The position numbers and the translations under genes were made by a program. From NCBI GenBank assembly GCA_029721435.1, contig CM056580.1, forward strand, positions 21,584,367 to 21,648,366: DNA of 64,000 bases. Reading direction: 5' to 3'. Under the pieces are notes generated by a model, which saw nothing but the letters and a program-made list of their open reading frames with translations, did no database searches and had not been told where the DNA came from. Below are positions 11,969-23,639 of the stretch, piece by piece (within the stretch, counting starts at the first letter, position 1; each line of letters begins with the position of its first letter). The stretch is from Gymnothorax reevesii (lineage: Eukaryota > Chordata > Actinopteri > Anguilliformes > Muraenidae).

Positions 11969-12997
11969 AGGCTCTCTAACATCCCGTCGTGCATGGTACT
12001 ACGAGTGGTTTGCGTGCCAAAAAATGGGCCAAGTAGCGAGATGCACGCAGGTGGAAAGTGCTTTTTTTGGTGGTCGCAAACACGACGCATAGCCTGAAAA
12101 CTGGCCGGCCAGTTTTTCGCTACGACCTGGCAGCGACAATTAGCACGCTCGGAGTACGCAAGACAAAAGTACTGAGTAAGTTCGATAGGCGTGCGTGTAA
12201 CGCAGGCAAAACATGCAGCAATTCCGGGGTATTTACCCACGAAGGCGTACTTACCACGCAAGAGGCTCCTACTTTCCACTTGCTTTCAATGTACGTTTTA
12301 AAAAAAGGGGGGTGAGCGCACTTCCTCTGTGCGTATGACCTACTTCCAAAGTGCGTGGTTAGTACTACTACCGTACTTGTGAAGTACGTAACACTCAGAC
12401 GACGCACGTGACCAGCACGATAAAAGTGCGCCTCCTTCTTCTTTTCCTCTCTTGCAGGCGATCCCGAGCAACTACTGCCAGCACTGCATCACGGTCTTCC
12501 GCTTCCTCTTGCAACAGCAGCTGTAGAAGACGATGGCGCATCCTTCTAGGTAGTGCCATATTGGATGCTGAAACAGTTAATGATGAAGAGACTCAGTGCA
12601 CCCTTATATTATTGTGATTATCCGTGCGTTATTCCAATTTGATGCACGATTGTCTTGCTTAACACTTCCGTGCTCCTCACGTTTCTCTTACGTTTCCCTT
12701 ACTTCGTAAAGACGATTTCTGAAAACCTACGCTTCACTTGCAATTAACGTTAGATTATCCCACTCATTGTGTGCGACAGAAGTACAGATCTTACGTGCTC
12801 CTTACTACTTCCTACTTACAAAAAGGCTTACAGACCACTTGCGGGCCTCACTTTTAGAGCAAGACACACCCACTCATTAAGTACTTACTACGTACTTCCC
12901 CTCCGATTTAATTTTCAACCTGCGACAACGCCACACCTGACAGGAACTCCGAGTCCGCACAATCTCTAACCATGCATGACGGGTTGTAAGAGAGCCT
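11969..12997. mobile_element. Harbinger-like non-autonomous DNA transposon, TSD TAA
   Basis: The left end begins AGGCTCTCTAACATCCCGTC and the right end, reverse complemented, begins AGGCTCTCTTACAACCCGTC. The match continues for about 29 bp with three differences. TAA precedes the element at 11966-11968 and follows it at 12998-13000. A 3 bp TAA/TTA duplication is characteristic of PIF/Harbinger elements. The 1029 bp interior has no transposase frame but is crowded with GTACTT/AAGTACG words on both strands, more CpG-rich than its surroundings. Ends and duplication are seen directly; the superfamily is inferred. Confidence 0.75.
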
Positions 12998-13035
12998 TAA
13001 GGTTTGATTTGAGGTTATTAAAAACATACCTACAC

Positions 13036-13525
13036 TTGGCTGCCAGATAATTCACTCGGTAAAGCATCGCGTTGCGAAGGAGAAGTGACTATAACATTGT
13101 GGGTTCGAGCCCTGCTTCGTACCAGCCGGCAGTGGTCGGCATCTTTTACAGAGTAGCACATAATTGGCTATAGCGCTACAGGGTTGCAAATTGGGAAGGG
13201 ACTGCCGGGAAGGGAATATAATATTTGCCTTGTTCGTTGCTCCAGCGCGTCCTGTTGGCCAGACGGGCGCTCGTCAGGAAGATTCTGAGTCTGTTCATGC
13301 CCGGGTATCCTCCGCCCTCGCTCTAAACTTGTGAAGATTCAACCAATGAGTGTTTAAGAGGCGGTGGCTGACAGGCGCATGCTTCGGAGGAGAGCCATGA
13401 ACTGTCTACACTCTCCTGTGTTAGCAGCAAGGGGTCACATACCAGCACGTCTTGAACATAGTTCACCAATTGGGCATTCCAGATTCGGGTGGGATTGGAG
13501 ATGCCAAATTTTTATATATTAAAAA
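13036..13525 (+). mobile_element. tRNA-derived SINE, full-length copy
   Basis: The head resembles a tRNA gene with an A-box-like AATTCACTCGGTAAAGC (from about 13049) and a B box GGTTCGAGCCC at 13102-13112, the internal RNA polymerase III promoter. A body of about 400 bp follows and ends GATTCGGGTGGGATTGGAG then an A/T-rich tail. The same family recurs at 21150-21308 (minus, tail only), 28858-29275 (plus, degenerate) and 35392-35666 (plus, same head with another body). It encodes no protein and would depend on a LINE for mobility; I cannot say which one. Confidence 0.75.
13049..13112 (+). promoter_or_regulatory. Internal Pol III promoter (A and B boxes) of the SINE
   Basis: A-box-like sequence near 13049-13065 and the near-consensus B box GGTTCGAGCCC at 13102-13112, with spacing close to that in tRNA genes. 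Confidence 0.65.
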
Positions 13526-16500
13526 AAATGTACCTACACTTTGCAAAACAAAAATTTGACTAAACTTAAAAAAGTAAGGCAACCATCTGCAAAGCATTTT
13601 TGATTTTGCCCAACAACAAATCCCAGAGGTTGCACAAATTCATTTTTGAAATAACTTATAAAACTTGACCAAACTCAGCAATACATTGTAGCTGGTTGCC
13701 TTACTTTTTGAAGTTGAGTCAACTTTTTACAGAGAAAAACTTTTTTGGCATTGCGCCAGCTTGAAACTCTGGCCGTAGAATAACGTTTTTAACTTGGTTT
13801 TACAAGTCGCCATCAAGTAAATTTACAGACAAAGAAACAAGTCAGGGTAATGGTAGCAACCACAAAACCTCTTTTAGCACTCTGGCCTTTTGAATTTGCT
13901 GCTAAAAACCAGAACCCAATAAATGTACTCAGCTTCATTCAGCTCATTCTTCATTTAGGCAAACAAGCCCACTTTGAAGCTACTAAAATATTACCACGGC
14001 ATGTCTCTTTTCTCTATTCCTCTGTAGGAAACACAGAGGGAATTCTTCCTTCTTAATTCCACAACTATGAGTGGGTTGCCCCAGATATCTAAGAGAGTGC
14101 TGGGACTGTCTTTGTTTGATGGAAGAAGGGGGTTATGCCGGAGGTAACAGCACTACATGTTTAGCCCGGTTGTACTGTAACTTGGCGGCACTGTTCTCGA
14201 CCGTGATGAATGAGCCTCGGAATTAAAGAGACAGGCTAACCCATATTGGAGAGCTAAGGATTTGAGTTGAGTGTAGCTCTGGTCCACAGTTGAGGGCTAC
14301 ATGAATAATGCTAACTTTGATTACAGAAAAATGAGCTGTAGGGAATGGGAAATAGAACAGAGTATTCCCACAACCCAGGGTGACCTGCCCTCCTGCAGAT
14401 CAGTAGATTTTGAGCCATTTGGAGAGGGGAAGGGGCAGTATCTAGGTAGCACAGTTACTGGCTGTTGGCTAAAGCAATTTTAATTTGTACTGGTGATTAA
14501 TGAGCTGTGAGCTGTGATTTTATTTCATTTTGTGACTTCAACAGGCTTTGGCCTGGATTAACGGTCTCCTCTGACGTTGATTACAAACAAATGTCGCTCA
14601 ATGATGCACTTTTTTGAGGACTGATAAACTCAACTGTTTTTCAGACGGACCAACTATCTCTAGTCGCTGTCTTTTAATGTGAACTCATGCACAGAATGTT
14701 CATAAACAACGGCAGCTGCTATGACGATAACATGATTATTTCTGGCTGATAGGTAACTCAATTGACAGAAATGCAGTTCAAATAAAAAAAACAGTCAGGA
14801 AATTCTTTAACACTGAATAAGTACATTCATCCAAAGAACAAACAAATAGAAGTTGATTAAGTTGATTGTACACCAGCTGGCATTCATGTAGAGAAAAGCA
14901 TCAGCAACAATGGAAATTCACACAATGTGATTTAAAAATTATCCCTTAGTCCCTGAAGTGACAGTGTGCCGCTGAAGAATCAAAGTGGACATTCTGAATA
15001 ATTTTCGAATTTCATTATTTGAATGAGATTCCTTCTCTCAATACAATGTATTTTATTAAAACCTAATTAATATATATAAAAAACCTAATTAAAAAACGAA
15101 AAAAAAGTGTCAAATTAGACTTTCGATTGATCGATATCAAAACTGCAACTCACTCTGACAACTGATATGAGTGTCATATCGCCATCCACCAAGTAAGTAA
15201 AGTCTGTTTGACTTGTAGCTCTGTTGGCATTTCCATTACTCATTAGCAATAGCCTTTCCATTCTGTTGTCCATTAATTAAATAAACACATGCATTGTCCC
15301 ATTGACAGGCTGCACCAGCTTTGGCTGTACGGCAGCTCATTTCAGCCATCTGTGAGTGTATTGCACTGGTGTAAGAGGCACACTATTTCACCTTCCTGAG
15401 AGCAACATGTGCCTATCAGGGAGACAGACTCACTGCATGATGACTCGCAAGTTCTTTTTTCAACCAAGGTGCAATGGACATATGTTGTGTAATTGGCTAA
15501 TGGCTTCAGCGGAGACATCAACACATCTAGAACAGACACTGACAGCTATCTAAAAAGTGCCTTCAGTATTAATTATACAGAGCTAAGGGTTTGCCTCAGT
15601 GTGTATAGCAACATGAGTCACCCCGCAACAGATGGACGGGCGTGCCACAGTTTTGACTTCTACCACTCCTGTTAAGATCCCATCTTCACTCTTGATTTGA
15701 GTCAGTCTTTTGAATAAAATAGTTATCATAAATACATTATTATGATGGCATTAGTCAGTGTAATTTTTTTTCCCCCAGCCCACATACTCAGCTCATGCTG
15801 AAACTCAGTCCTTTTGTTGTTCTCTTTTCATAAACCAAGTGTCAAAGGTTCAAATTTAGGAATTATGATTCTCCATTCTGCAATATCTGTGTGGTTGCTA
15901 CCCCTGGGTTAAAAAAAAAAAAAAAAATCCACAAAAATGGTTTGAAATAAGAACAGAATTTTATTCAGTTGATGTAATGGCATACCCCTGCCATCAAATG
16001 TGGAGAAATGCGTGGAATGTGCGCAGATGATGCACTGACCTTGGCTTATATTGTAACTGTCATTTCTATGGAGGAGCTGACAGTACATAAGGCAGTAAAT
16101 TAAAAAGCAATTCATTTGATGCACTCTCTGTATTTTAGCCGCCACACTGTACCAAACAAGAGAGGAATAAAGCATTTGCAGCTAATGTGTTTTTTTCTGC
16201 CCCCATAAAAGCATACAATGAGAGAAAAGACACCTCTAATTTGTAATTTTATGGAGATGCCCCAAGTCAGACACCAGGGGTGATGAGCTCATCTCTGGAG
16301 TGTCCTTGTTCCGCGCGAAGGCAAGTTTACGAGCTCGCCGGGAGGAAATCGATTTCACTGAGCTGGTTAGGTAAAAGGGGGCTGAGGGTACGAGCCAGTC
16401 ATGCTGATGGAGAATGGGGAGGGAGGGAGAGGGGGCGGTGCCACCACACAGATTTGCGGGAAGGGGTTGATCTGAAACATTAAGCTGTCACTCATGGAGT

Positions 16501-17713
16501 GAGGGGGCTGGCATACATGACATGGATCAGGAGACAGAGACCAATGTTCTGCCTTTTTTTTTTGGCTTTTTTTTTTTTTTTCTGCCAGTCATTGCAAACG
16601 GTGCCCATGTGCATTATCTCCCCTTTCAGATGTGGTTTCCCAGAAGTATCGCGGACCCTTAGAAATCTACGGGATGTCACAACTGAAGTTGATGACATTT
16701 AAGATCACTATCAATCTTCCAGCTATTATCTTAATATACTGAGCAAGGACTACTGCCAGCAAGGAGAATACAGTTCAGTTTGTGAGTGGCGCTCATTAGT
16801 ATTTAATAAAAATGAAAATACCTCAAATATATACTCCAAAAGACTGAATGACAAGATTTTTCAAAGCAGCACTCATCACCTGCATGTTTTATTTACAAGT
16901 TATGCATGATAAAAATAACACATTAAAAAAAGATATTTTGCAAACAGCATGAAGCCATCAAAAAAAGGCTAGTGGTTTAAACACAAGCTTTCAGAATTGG
17001 GATCATTTAATGACTCAACTCAACCGACATCTCTGGAAATCCAGTTGAATCTGCCGGCAATAGTAATTAAAACAGAACATGACCGGTCAAAACTGCGCCT
17101 AAAGATCTGTATGACTACCAGCCTTACAGAACTAGTGGATTGGGAGTGAGAGGGCTGGAGAGAGTGGGGATCCATTGGAAATAAAGTAAGCCATATATCC
17201 ATACATAAGCAAATCTTTATATCGCTACATAAACAAATTTTACAAAGACAACATTTCTCTTCTTCCTTTTTAGAATTTTCTAAAGGGAAATGCGTGTGTT
17301 TGTGTATTCACATATCTATGTGAGAGAGTGTGCGCATATGTGTGCATCTGTCTCTGTGCACTTGCACCATTAGGGGCTTTGTGGACCTTCTTGTTATGCT
17401 GGTCTGTTCAGTGCTTTGTCCAATCATTGCGTTGCACGGAGTCCAGAGGCAATACCCAAAAGCAGGCCATTCACTGAGAGAAGATGCAGAATCCACAATG
17501 AGGGCCACTCAGTCTGACTGCTTCGTACCGAAAAAGCAAATAAGTCTTCATTACACTATGATTTCATAGCTGATACCCATTTTGTAAGAAACACCAGTGT
17601 TACCTTGGGGCGGGTTCTATTGGGAATGAAATAAATTACCAGGTCAACTATTAATGAATTTGAATGTATGCTCTTCTTGCGCTAGTGCGTCCCTAAAACA
17701 GACTTTTCAGATG
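13526..17713. other. Unassigned 4.2 kb stretch
   Basis: No gene or element could be supported. It contains simple tracts: poly(A) at about 15910-15927 and poly(T) at about 16555-16580. A locally GC-richer part at 16270-16460 has an open frame but no splice or domain evidence. Confidence 0.4.
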
Positions 17714-17719
17714 TGTATA

Positions 17720-18401
17720 CATCCATCCATCCATCTTCTCCCGCTTATCTAGGGCTGGGTCGCGGGGGCAGCAGTCTAAGCTGTGACTAGCACAGAAGTC
17801 CAATAACAGAACACCATTCGGGCTCAGATCGGGGAGGCCGTTCCTCCCAATCACGCCCCTCCAGGTAACACTGTAGCTGCCCACGCGGGCGTTGAAGTCC
17901 CCCAGGAGAACGATGGAGTCCCCAGTCGGAGCACTTTCCAGTACCCCTCCCAGGGACTCCAAGAAGGTTGGGTATTCTGCACTGCCATTCGGCCCATAAG
18001 CCGAAACGACAGTGAGGCACCTGTCCCGACCCGAAGGCGCAGGGCAGCGCCCCTCTCGTTCACTGGGGAAAACTCCAACACATGGCGGCTAAGCTGGGGG
18101 GCTATAAACAAACCCACACCAGCCTGCCGCCTCTCACCGCGGCCAACTCCAGAAGAAAAGAGTCCAGCCTCTCTCGAGGAGTTGGGTTCCAGAGCCCAGA
18201 CTGTGCGTGGAGGTGAGCCCGACTATCTCTAGCCGGTACCGCTCGACCTACCGCACAAGCTCAGGCTCCTTCCCCCCCAGTGAGGTGACATTCCATGTCC
18301 CGAGAACCAGATTCAATGTCCAGGGATTGTGTCGTCGGGGCCCCCGCCCATGACCCCAACCCAAAACACAGGGCATCGACCCCTTTTGAACCCTCCCGCG
18401 G
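17720..18401 (-). mobile_element. Internally deleted LINE: 5' endonuclease part joined to its 3' tail
   Basis: On the minus strand the copy starts with the family's 5' leader (about 18400), runs through WNVTSLGGKEPELVR (about 18290-18250) and an APE-type endonuclease piece with [10 protein letters not shown] and [10 protein letters not shown] (17960-17800). It then jumps at about 17785 to a short 3' terminal sequence ending in GATGGATGGATG repeats (17718-17735). Everything between endonuclease and 3' end, including the reverse transcriptase, is absent. The motifs match the RTE/Nimb-like LINEs common in fish; the clade is not certain. GTGTATA occurs on both sides (17714-17719 and 18402-18408), a likely target duplication. 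Confidence 0.7.
17787..18330 (-). pseudogene. LINE endonuclease-domain fragment
   Basis: A remnant of the endonuclease domain that nicks target DNA for LINE integration. Visible blocks, in order on the minus strand: the start of the domain (TWNVTSLGGKEPELVR), a [20 protein letters not shown] block (about 18117-18050) and a block with GDFNAR and [16 protein letters not shown] (about 17930-17800). The blocks lie in different frames, so at least two frameshifts separate them. Histidine-containing SDH and the reverse transcriptase are missing because of the internal deletion. It cannot make a working protein. Confidence 0.7.
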
Positions 18402-18406
18402 GTGTA

Positions 18407-19313
18407 TACACTACTGCTCAAAAGTTTGGGGTCACTTGGAAATTTTCTTGTTTTCCATGGAAACACACATGAAATTTCTATGAATAGGAAATATAGCAAA
18501 TGAACAGAACATGCTGACATTGTCTGTGTTAGAAATAATGATTTTAAAGGAAAATGATGAATGTATACTTCAAACTTTGTTTTCATCAAAAAAAACACCT
18601 TCACTGTTGATACTAAAACTGGTGTTTGACGGGAACTATTTAGCGCAGCTGCTAGTTGACAACCTGTGAGGCGTCTTAAACTACACACTCTCAGATATTT
18701 GTCTTCATGCACAGTTGTGCATCGGGGCCTCCCACTCCTTTTTTCTGTCTTTGTTAGTGCCAGTTTGTGCTGCTCTCTGAAGGGAGTAGTTGACAGCATG
18801 GTAAGAGATTTTAAGTTTTCAATTTCTCGCACTGAGTAGCCTTATTTTCTAAGCACAACAGTAAACTGACGGGTCTCTAAAGGAAGTTCTTTCTTTCTGG
18901 CCATTTTGAGCCTGTAAACAAACAAACAACTGCTCATGCTTCAGGTACTAAACGAACCTCAAGAATGCCATGCTCCCTTTTACGATCCCTTATTGGTTCA
19001 ACGGTTTTCAGCTGTGCTACACATTTGCAGAAGGGTTTTCTAATAATCAATTAGCCTTATAAAATGCTTAACTTGGATTAGCAGCCATACCAGGAGATTG
19101 ATGCAGAGGACTGACAGTTGCTGATAATAGACCCCTATGCAAAAATATAGATCATTCTTTGAAAATCATCTGATTAATTTTAATCCTTAGTGAAATGGAT
19201 AAAAATGTTTGTGAAATGGAAAAAAAAAATGTTTGTGAAATGCATGAAAATGTATTTTTCTTTGGAAAACAAAGAAATTTGCAAGTGATCCCAAACTTTT
19301 GAGCGGTAGTGTA
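18407..19313 (-). mobile_element. Tc1-type transposon, deletion derivative
   Basis: The left end begins TACACTACTGCTCAAAAGTT and the reverse complement of the right end begins TACACTACCGCTCAAAAGTT; the match extends about 40 bp with few differences. TA flanks both ends, the Tc1/mariner target duplication. The 907 bp interior keeps the 5' part of a transposase gene on the minus strand (18580-18904) and lacks the catalytic part. The ends remain recognisable to a transposase supplied in trans. Confidence 0.85.
18580..18904 (-). pseudogene. Tc1 transposase N-terminal (DNA-binding) fragment
   Basis: Starts at an ATG (18904-18902) as MARKKELPLETRQFTVVLRK, meets a TAA at codon 21 (18844-18842), then continues in the same frame with GYSVREIENLKSLTM and a block containing SGRPRCTTVHEDKYLRV and RRLTGCQLAAALNSS. 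These are the two helix-turn-helix units and the GRPR motif that bind the inverted repeats. The DDE catalytic domain is deleted. One stop codon plus the deletion make it a pseudogene. The open frame continuing past 18407 runs into the neighbouring LINE and is not part of this gene. Confidence 0.8.
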
Positions 19314-21149
19314 CATATCTATGTATATAAGTACATGTTTTTAAAGGCCCACTTTTTATTGCATGGAATTTGAAAATGCATGGGGTCATCCTTCATGTGT
19401 TATGAATTTAAGGAAAGGAACCAGGCGCAGATGCAATGAAAGCCTCTTCGTGCTTTTAATCATGTGATCCAAGTCTGGTGATTGGCAGACAAGATTCAGG
19501 AGGAGCGATCGAGCCACAGTTAGAGACCAGTCCAAGGTCTAAGCACCGTCAAACTCCCAGGCTTGGAGGACTGGGAGGGATTGTCACTCAGAGAACCGCT
19601 GGAGAGAGGGAATCTATCGCTTATAAATAGCAAATTAGTTTTTCTTAATACCCACCAAAAATGGAAGGTTTTCAGAGTATGTGGCTCAGAACCGGCTTCA
19701 AGCACAATGAAGAGAACAAGCATAAAGGATGGTAAACATGAAGACAGGACAGAAATCCAGCAAAGGGTGGATGAGAGAACAGGAACTCATACACACACCA
19801 CACCAGTTAAAAGTTAAGGCACAGGATTGGATCAAATGGAGGGAGGGGACAGAAATGGGACATTAACTAATCAATGAAAGGAAACAGCACAGGAAACAGC
19901 CACAGACACTGGAATGGGGGGAAAACAATTTGGGAAACATTCAGGACACGACCTGATGTGATTTACCGCAAGATGCCTGAATGTCATGCAGTGCAGACTG
20001 GGATGACTTATTTGAAGACCACAGAGGAAAAACGATCCAAATTTAGCATTGTTGCACATTTTATGCGTAATATACAGTATTATTATAATATGAATAATGA
20101 TATATAATAATATCATATATTATTACAATACTTATGTATTTTAGATTTTTTTGCATTTTTTCCAGTGCTTCGTTTCTAAGATCCTTTCGAATTTTTAATT
20201 CATCATTTCTCCACAACGTGAAAATGTGACTCTGATCATTTCATTGTGGTCTTCAGTTGTTTGTTGTGGTATTACCTACCTCCTCCTAATACAGTAACAT
20301 TTTTCGAACAAAACCTTTGAACAGAATGCACGACACAGGAATATCAAAAGCCCTTTGTTGTTGAGTTTGAGGCAAGTCATAATAGTAAGTTATTGTGTTT
20401 GACCTTTAGCTAAGGCTGACAGTGCGAACAGAAAACAAGCAAACAAATCTTATTCAGGAGAGCAGACAGAATTACTTCGACAGAAGTGGCTCTGAAGGAT
20501 TGGGGCAGAAGGCACATTTGCTGCTTGACACCAAACGGAAGGTTGAGTCTTTCGAATTTCAAAGAGCACTCTGGCCTCAGAAATAGAATCAGGCTCTGCT
20601 TTGTAATTTGCTAAAGAATGCCCCTTCTCTCCGCATTAAGAGAAGATGTGCAGCTCTGGAGGAAGTACGGAGGTTTGGGCAGCTGGTGGTATGGTAGGGG
20701 GTTGTCACAGTCTTTCTCTGGGGTGTGCAATTTGATTGCAGTTCACACACCTCTGTGTTCTAAGTAGAAGGCATTTTCTTTTCTTTTTCTCATGGAAAAT
20801 GGCTCTGTAGCTGCAAGCAAGGGTTATAATGTCTGTGAATCATTTTACGTCATGCAGAGAGAGAATGTGAGAGAAAGACTGAGAGAGACAGAGAGACACC
20901 ATGTGAGGCCCCTTACAGCACACAGGCACTCATTTTTGAAATGTTTTGAATAGATTTGTTGCGCTTCATTCATAAAACAACCAAACAATCAAATATGAGA
21001 CATAATATGAGACACAGACATTTTGGCATTCCAAACTTCATTCAATTCTCTGCTTATCTCTATCATAGCTTCTCAAGAACTGAACTCCACCATGAATGAC
21101 TCAGTTGAGAGCGCTACATTAAAAGCTTATGATTCAGCTTTTTTTAAAA
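19314..21149. other. Unassigned DNA
   Basis: No gene or complete element recognised. A purine-rich piece near 19410-19600 could be an old minus-strand LTR fragment, but without ends or target duplication I cannot support it. 20080-20140 is AT-rich with TATTA repeats. Confidence 0.4.
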
Positions 21150-21308
21150 AAAATAAATTTGGCATCTCCAATCCCACCCGAATCTGAAATGCCCAATTGG
21201 TGAACTATGTACAAGGTTTGCTCATATGCGAGTCCTTGCTGCCAATTCAGGAGAGTGAAGACAGTTCACAGCTCTCCTCCGAAGCACGCACCTGTAAGCT
21301 CGATGCTT
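21150..21308 (-). mobile_element. SINE tail fragment (same family as 13036-13525)
   Basis: Read on the minus strand it matches the 3' body of the 13 kb SINE: CTCTCCTGAATTGG, GAACTATG..., GGGCATTTCAGATTCGGGTG and GGGATTGGAGATGCC, then an A/T tail. The tRNA-like head is absent, so this is a 5'-truncated copy. Confidence 0.8.
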
Positions 21309-23311
21309 CTTATATAATTCAGCTTTTTTGTTTACTAATGACTTTTTTTTTACTTCTTTCAGATTATTTTCCCTCTTTATTTTCTCAAGATTTTCCACTG
21401 CATTTTGTCCTAATTTTGACTGATCAAGCATTTGTTGTTCATTTATTTGATTTCCGTCCTGTGCAACTGTCTTCTCACCACAGACTAGTGGTAGGCACTC
21501 AGTTTCACTTTCGACGTCCTACCCTTAAATTTAGAAGTCAATTCTTTATACCTGCCTTCTGCATATTTTTAAAACCTAGGAAGAAAACATGATTGCCCTC
21601 ACCTGACAGGATACTCCTCATTTACTTAAGTATGCTCCATCGCTACTCATCTGCTCTCAGGTTTAATATTTGACCAAATATATCAACACTACTCAATAAC
21701 ATTCTTCTGTTGAGCAGACAAGTATGAATGGCTGACATATGCATATGACCTTGAATGTGACTGACATGCCTTTCATGCATTTGCTATGGTGTTTGCTAGG
21801 GCATATCAACATGAATTACAGCACATATTCCAGTTATGAGGAATCGGCTTTACATCATTAATACACCAGGGATGTGCACAAAATTGAATTCATGTTCAAG
21901 CAGTATGAATCCCAGGTTGGTTTTTGGTTGGTTGGGAACTCTTATCTTGACAGAAGTACTCCTAACTGAGACTGACCACTTCAGGGCTGAGTTTTGTGTT
22001 CAGGTTCTTAATGGGAAAGAAACGCTGCGAGGGGAGCAGGGTGGTGGAGCAAGGCATGCTAAGACTCAGGCAAACACGTCTGGGGCTCCGACCCTTTTAC
22101 GCGACTCTGTCACCGGGATACCTCCCTGCTGCTCTGAGCGAGGAAAAGCCAATAAACCCTCCATCCTCATGGTTTTCTGCAGCCCCATCTGGATACTAAC
22201 AGTCTCCTAAATATACAGACACAAGCACCGCTGGAAGAGGCAATAACTCACTGCTATAACCTAATTTTTCAAACAGTTCCTCACAGGGGGAGGGCAGAAA
22301 TAGAGGGATGAATAGAGAGGTTGAGGAAAACATCCCCTCATAGAAGAGCAATTTTTCTTCCTAACAAATGAGGCAGCCCTGTATTCCCACGCCAAATGGG
22401 GACTAAGATATTAATAAGAACTGAGGGTATTTTGTCATTGTCATAAGCATGAGGAGATTTAATTGTCGCTGTCACTCCCCGTGAGCCACCTTGTAGTGTG
22501 GGACCTCTGCCTTCCCAACCTGAGAAATTCGATTCAGAAACAGCACGTGGCTAATGCTTGCTTTCTGAAGGTAACGTCTCACCCTTCCCAACCAATCCAA
22601 CATTCATTAAGATTGCCACATGTGGGCTTGAATTGGACATAACAAGAGCAAGTCAGTTTGCCAATCCCACACATAAATTGTAAGTATAGAAAATTTTTAG
22701 TCTTCACTTAACCCACTGAGTATGTTGAGAATATGCACAGAAACCAGATTACCCTGACAGCAAACTCAGGTGAACGCTAGATTTCTCGAAACTCAATGCA
22801 TTAGCGCCGTCAGTCAGGACCCAGATTGGTATAATAACGATAGTATTCACAAAACCTCTATTATACCATTCAATACACCATTACCTTGCATCTAACTGAA
22901 TGCTTTACTGTAAATGTAAGAAAAAAAATGTTGTGCTGCATCTTTAAATTTGCAGATATAGACAAAAATAAAGTGTTTATTTAAGGTGAGAAAAGGTGAA
23001 CATAAATTGCTACTTTCCATGTTAATGTAATCACGATGGAATGCATCACTGCATTTGGACACTTATCAAAGTCTGTCTTGTGCCCAGTAATTACTGAACA
23101 GGCAATAGCTGCATGTGGCGGTAATTACAGGAAACTACCATTCGTGGCATGATTTTGGATGCATACTTTATTCAAGTTACCTGGAATAATTCCAAGAGGT
23201 AGGTTTGTAAGAAAAGCCATTAACAAAAACAGGAATATTAATAAAACAAAACAAGCAGAGTATATATTCGCCTTCACCAAAGCTCTTAAATCAAAATTTA
23301 ATAAATCTATA
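21309..23311. other. Unassigned DNA
   Basis: No gene or element recognised. The open frames at 21836-22210 have no recognisable motif. Confidence 0.4.
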
Positions 23312-23639
23312 TGTCATGGTTTTGCCCCCCACCGGCTGAAGACAAGAAACCGGCGGGGACTGGGACCATGTACCCAAAGGCAGAACTAGGGAACCAAATG
23401 CACAAGCTAAGTAAAAATATAAAATCTTTAATTTAAATTATAAAAACATTCCCGGAGGGGAGCAGCAGCACACAAGAAACAGACAGGGCTCCAGAACGCA
23501 GAATCCTGCTGCACCAAAATGAGGTGCAGCCAGCCCTTAAATAACAGCAGTTCGCCTCCACCTTAACGAGCCACACTTGTTGCCCGTTAAGGTGGAGGCG
23601 AAGAATGCAACAGGGGAAAGGGCCTGCATATGGTTCACA
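23312..23639 (-). mobile_element. Solo LTR (minus), family H copy 1
   Basis: Begins TGTCATGGTTTTGCC and is co-linear with the LTR at 24606-24938: shared GGACCATGT.CCCAAA, GGGGAGCAGCAGCAC, TGCTGCACCAA.AT.AGGTGCAGCCAGC, TTAAATA and a palindrome. On the minus strand TATTTAAGGGCTGG is a likely promoter. The right end is diverged (about 23630-23639) and no target duplication could be matched. An 18 bp perfect hairpin lies at 23551-23602. No internal genes are present, so it is a solo LTR or a truncated copy. Confidence 0.65.
23551..23602. repeat. Perfect 18 bp palindrome within the solo LTR
   Basis: Arm TTCGCCTCCACCTTAACG (23551-23568) pairs perfectly with CGTTAAGGTGGAGGCGAA (23585-23602) around a 16-base loop. 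On the minus strand it sits just upstream of the TATTTAAG box. The related LTR keeps the same stem at 24850-24891. Confidence 0.9.

Noticed and set aside
12408..12617. 69-residue ORF in the Harbinger-like element as a protein gene
   Set aside because: No motif is recognisable, the serine/arginine richness follows from the local CpG-rich composition, and the frame lies within a non-coding element.
13036..13112. Functional tRNA gene
   Set aside because: The A and B boxes are present, but the acceptor and anticodon stems do not pair as in a tRNA and the same sequence recurs elsewhere with a SINE body.
16280..16483. GC-richer segment as a CpG-island first exon
   Set aside because: The stretch is short, CpG content is modest, and no donor site with following coding sequence could be identified.
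18248..18832. 194-codon open frame on the minus strand as one gene
   Set aside because: It is a chance fusion: its first part is Tc1 transposase and its last part is the leader of the adjacent LINE, joined across the Tc1 terminal repeat at 18407.
21836..22210. 124-residue ORF as a host exon
   Set aside because: No domain, splice-site support or conservation pattern could be seen; a chance frame of this size is expected in 64 kb.
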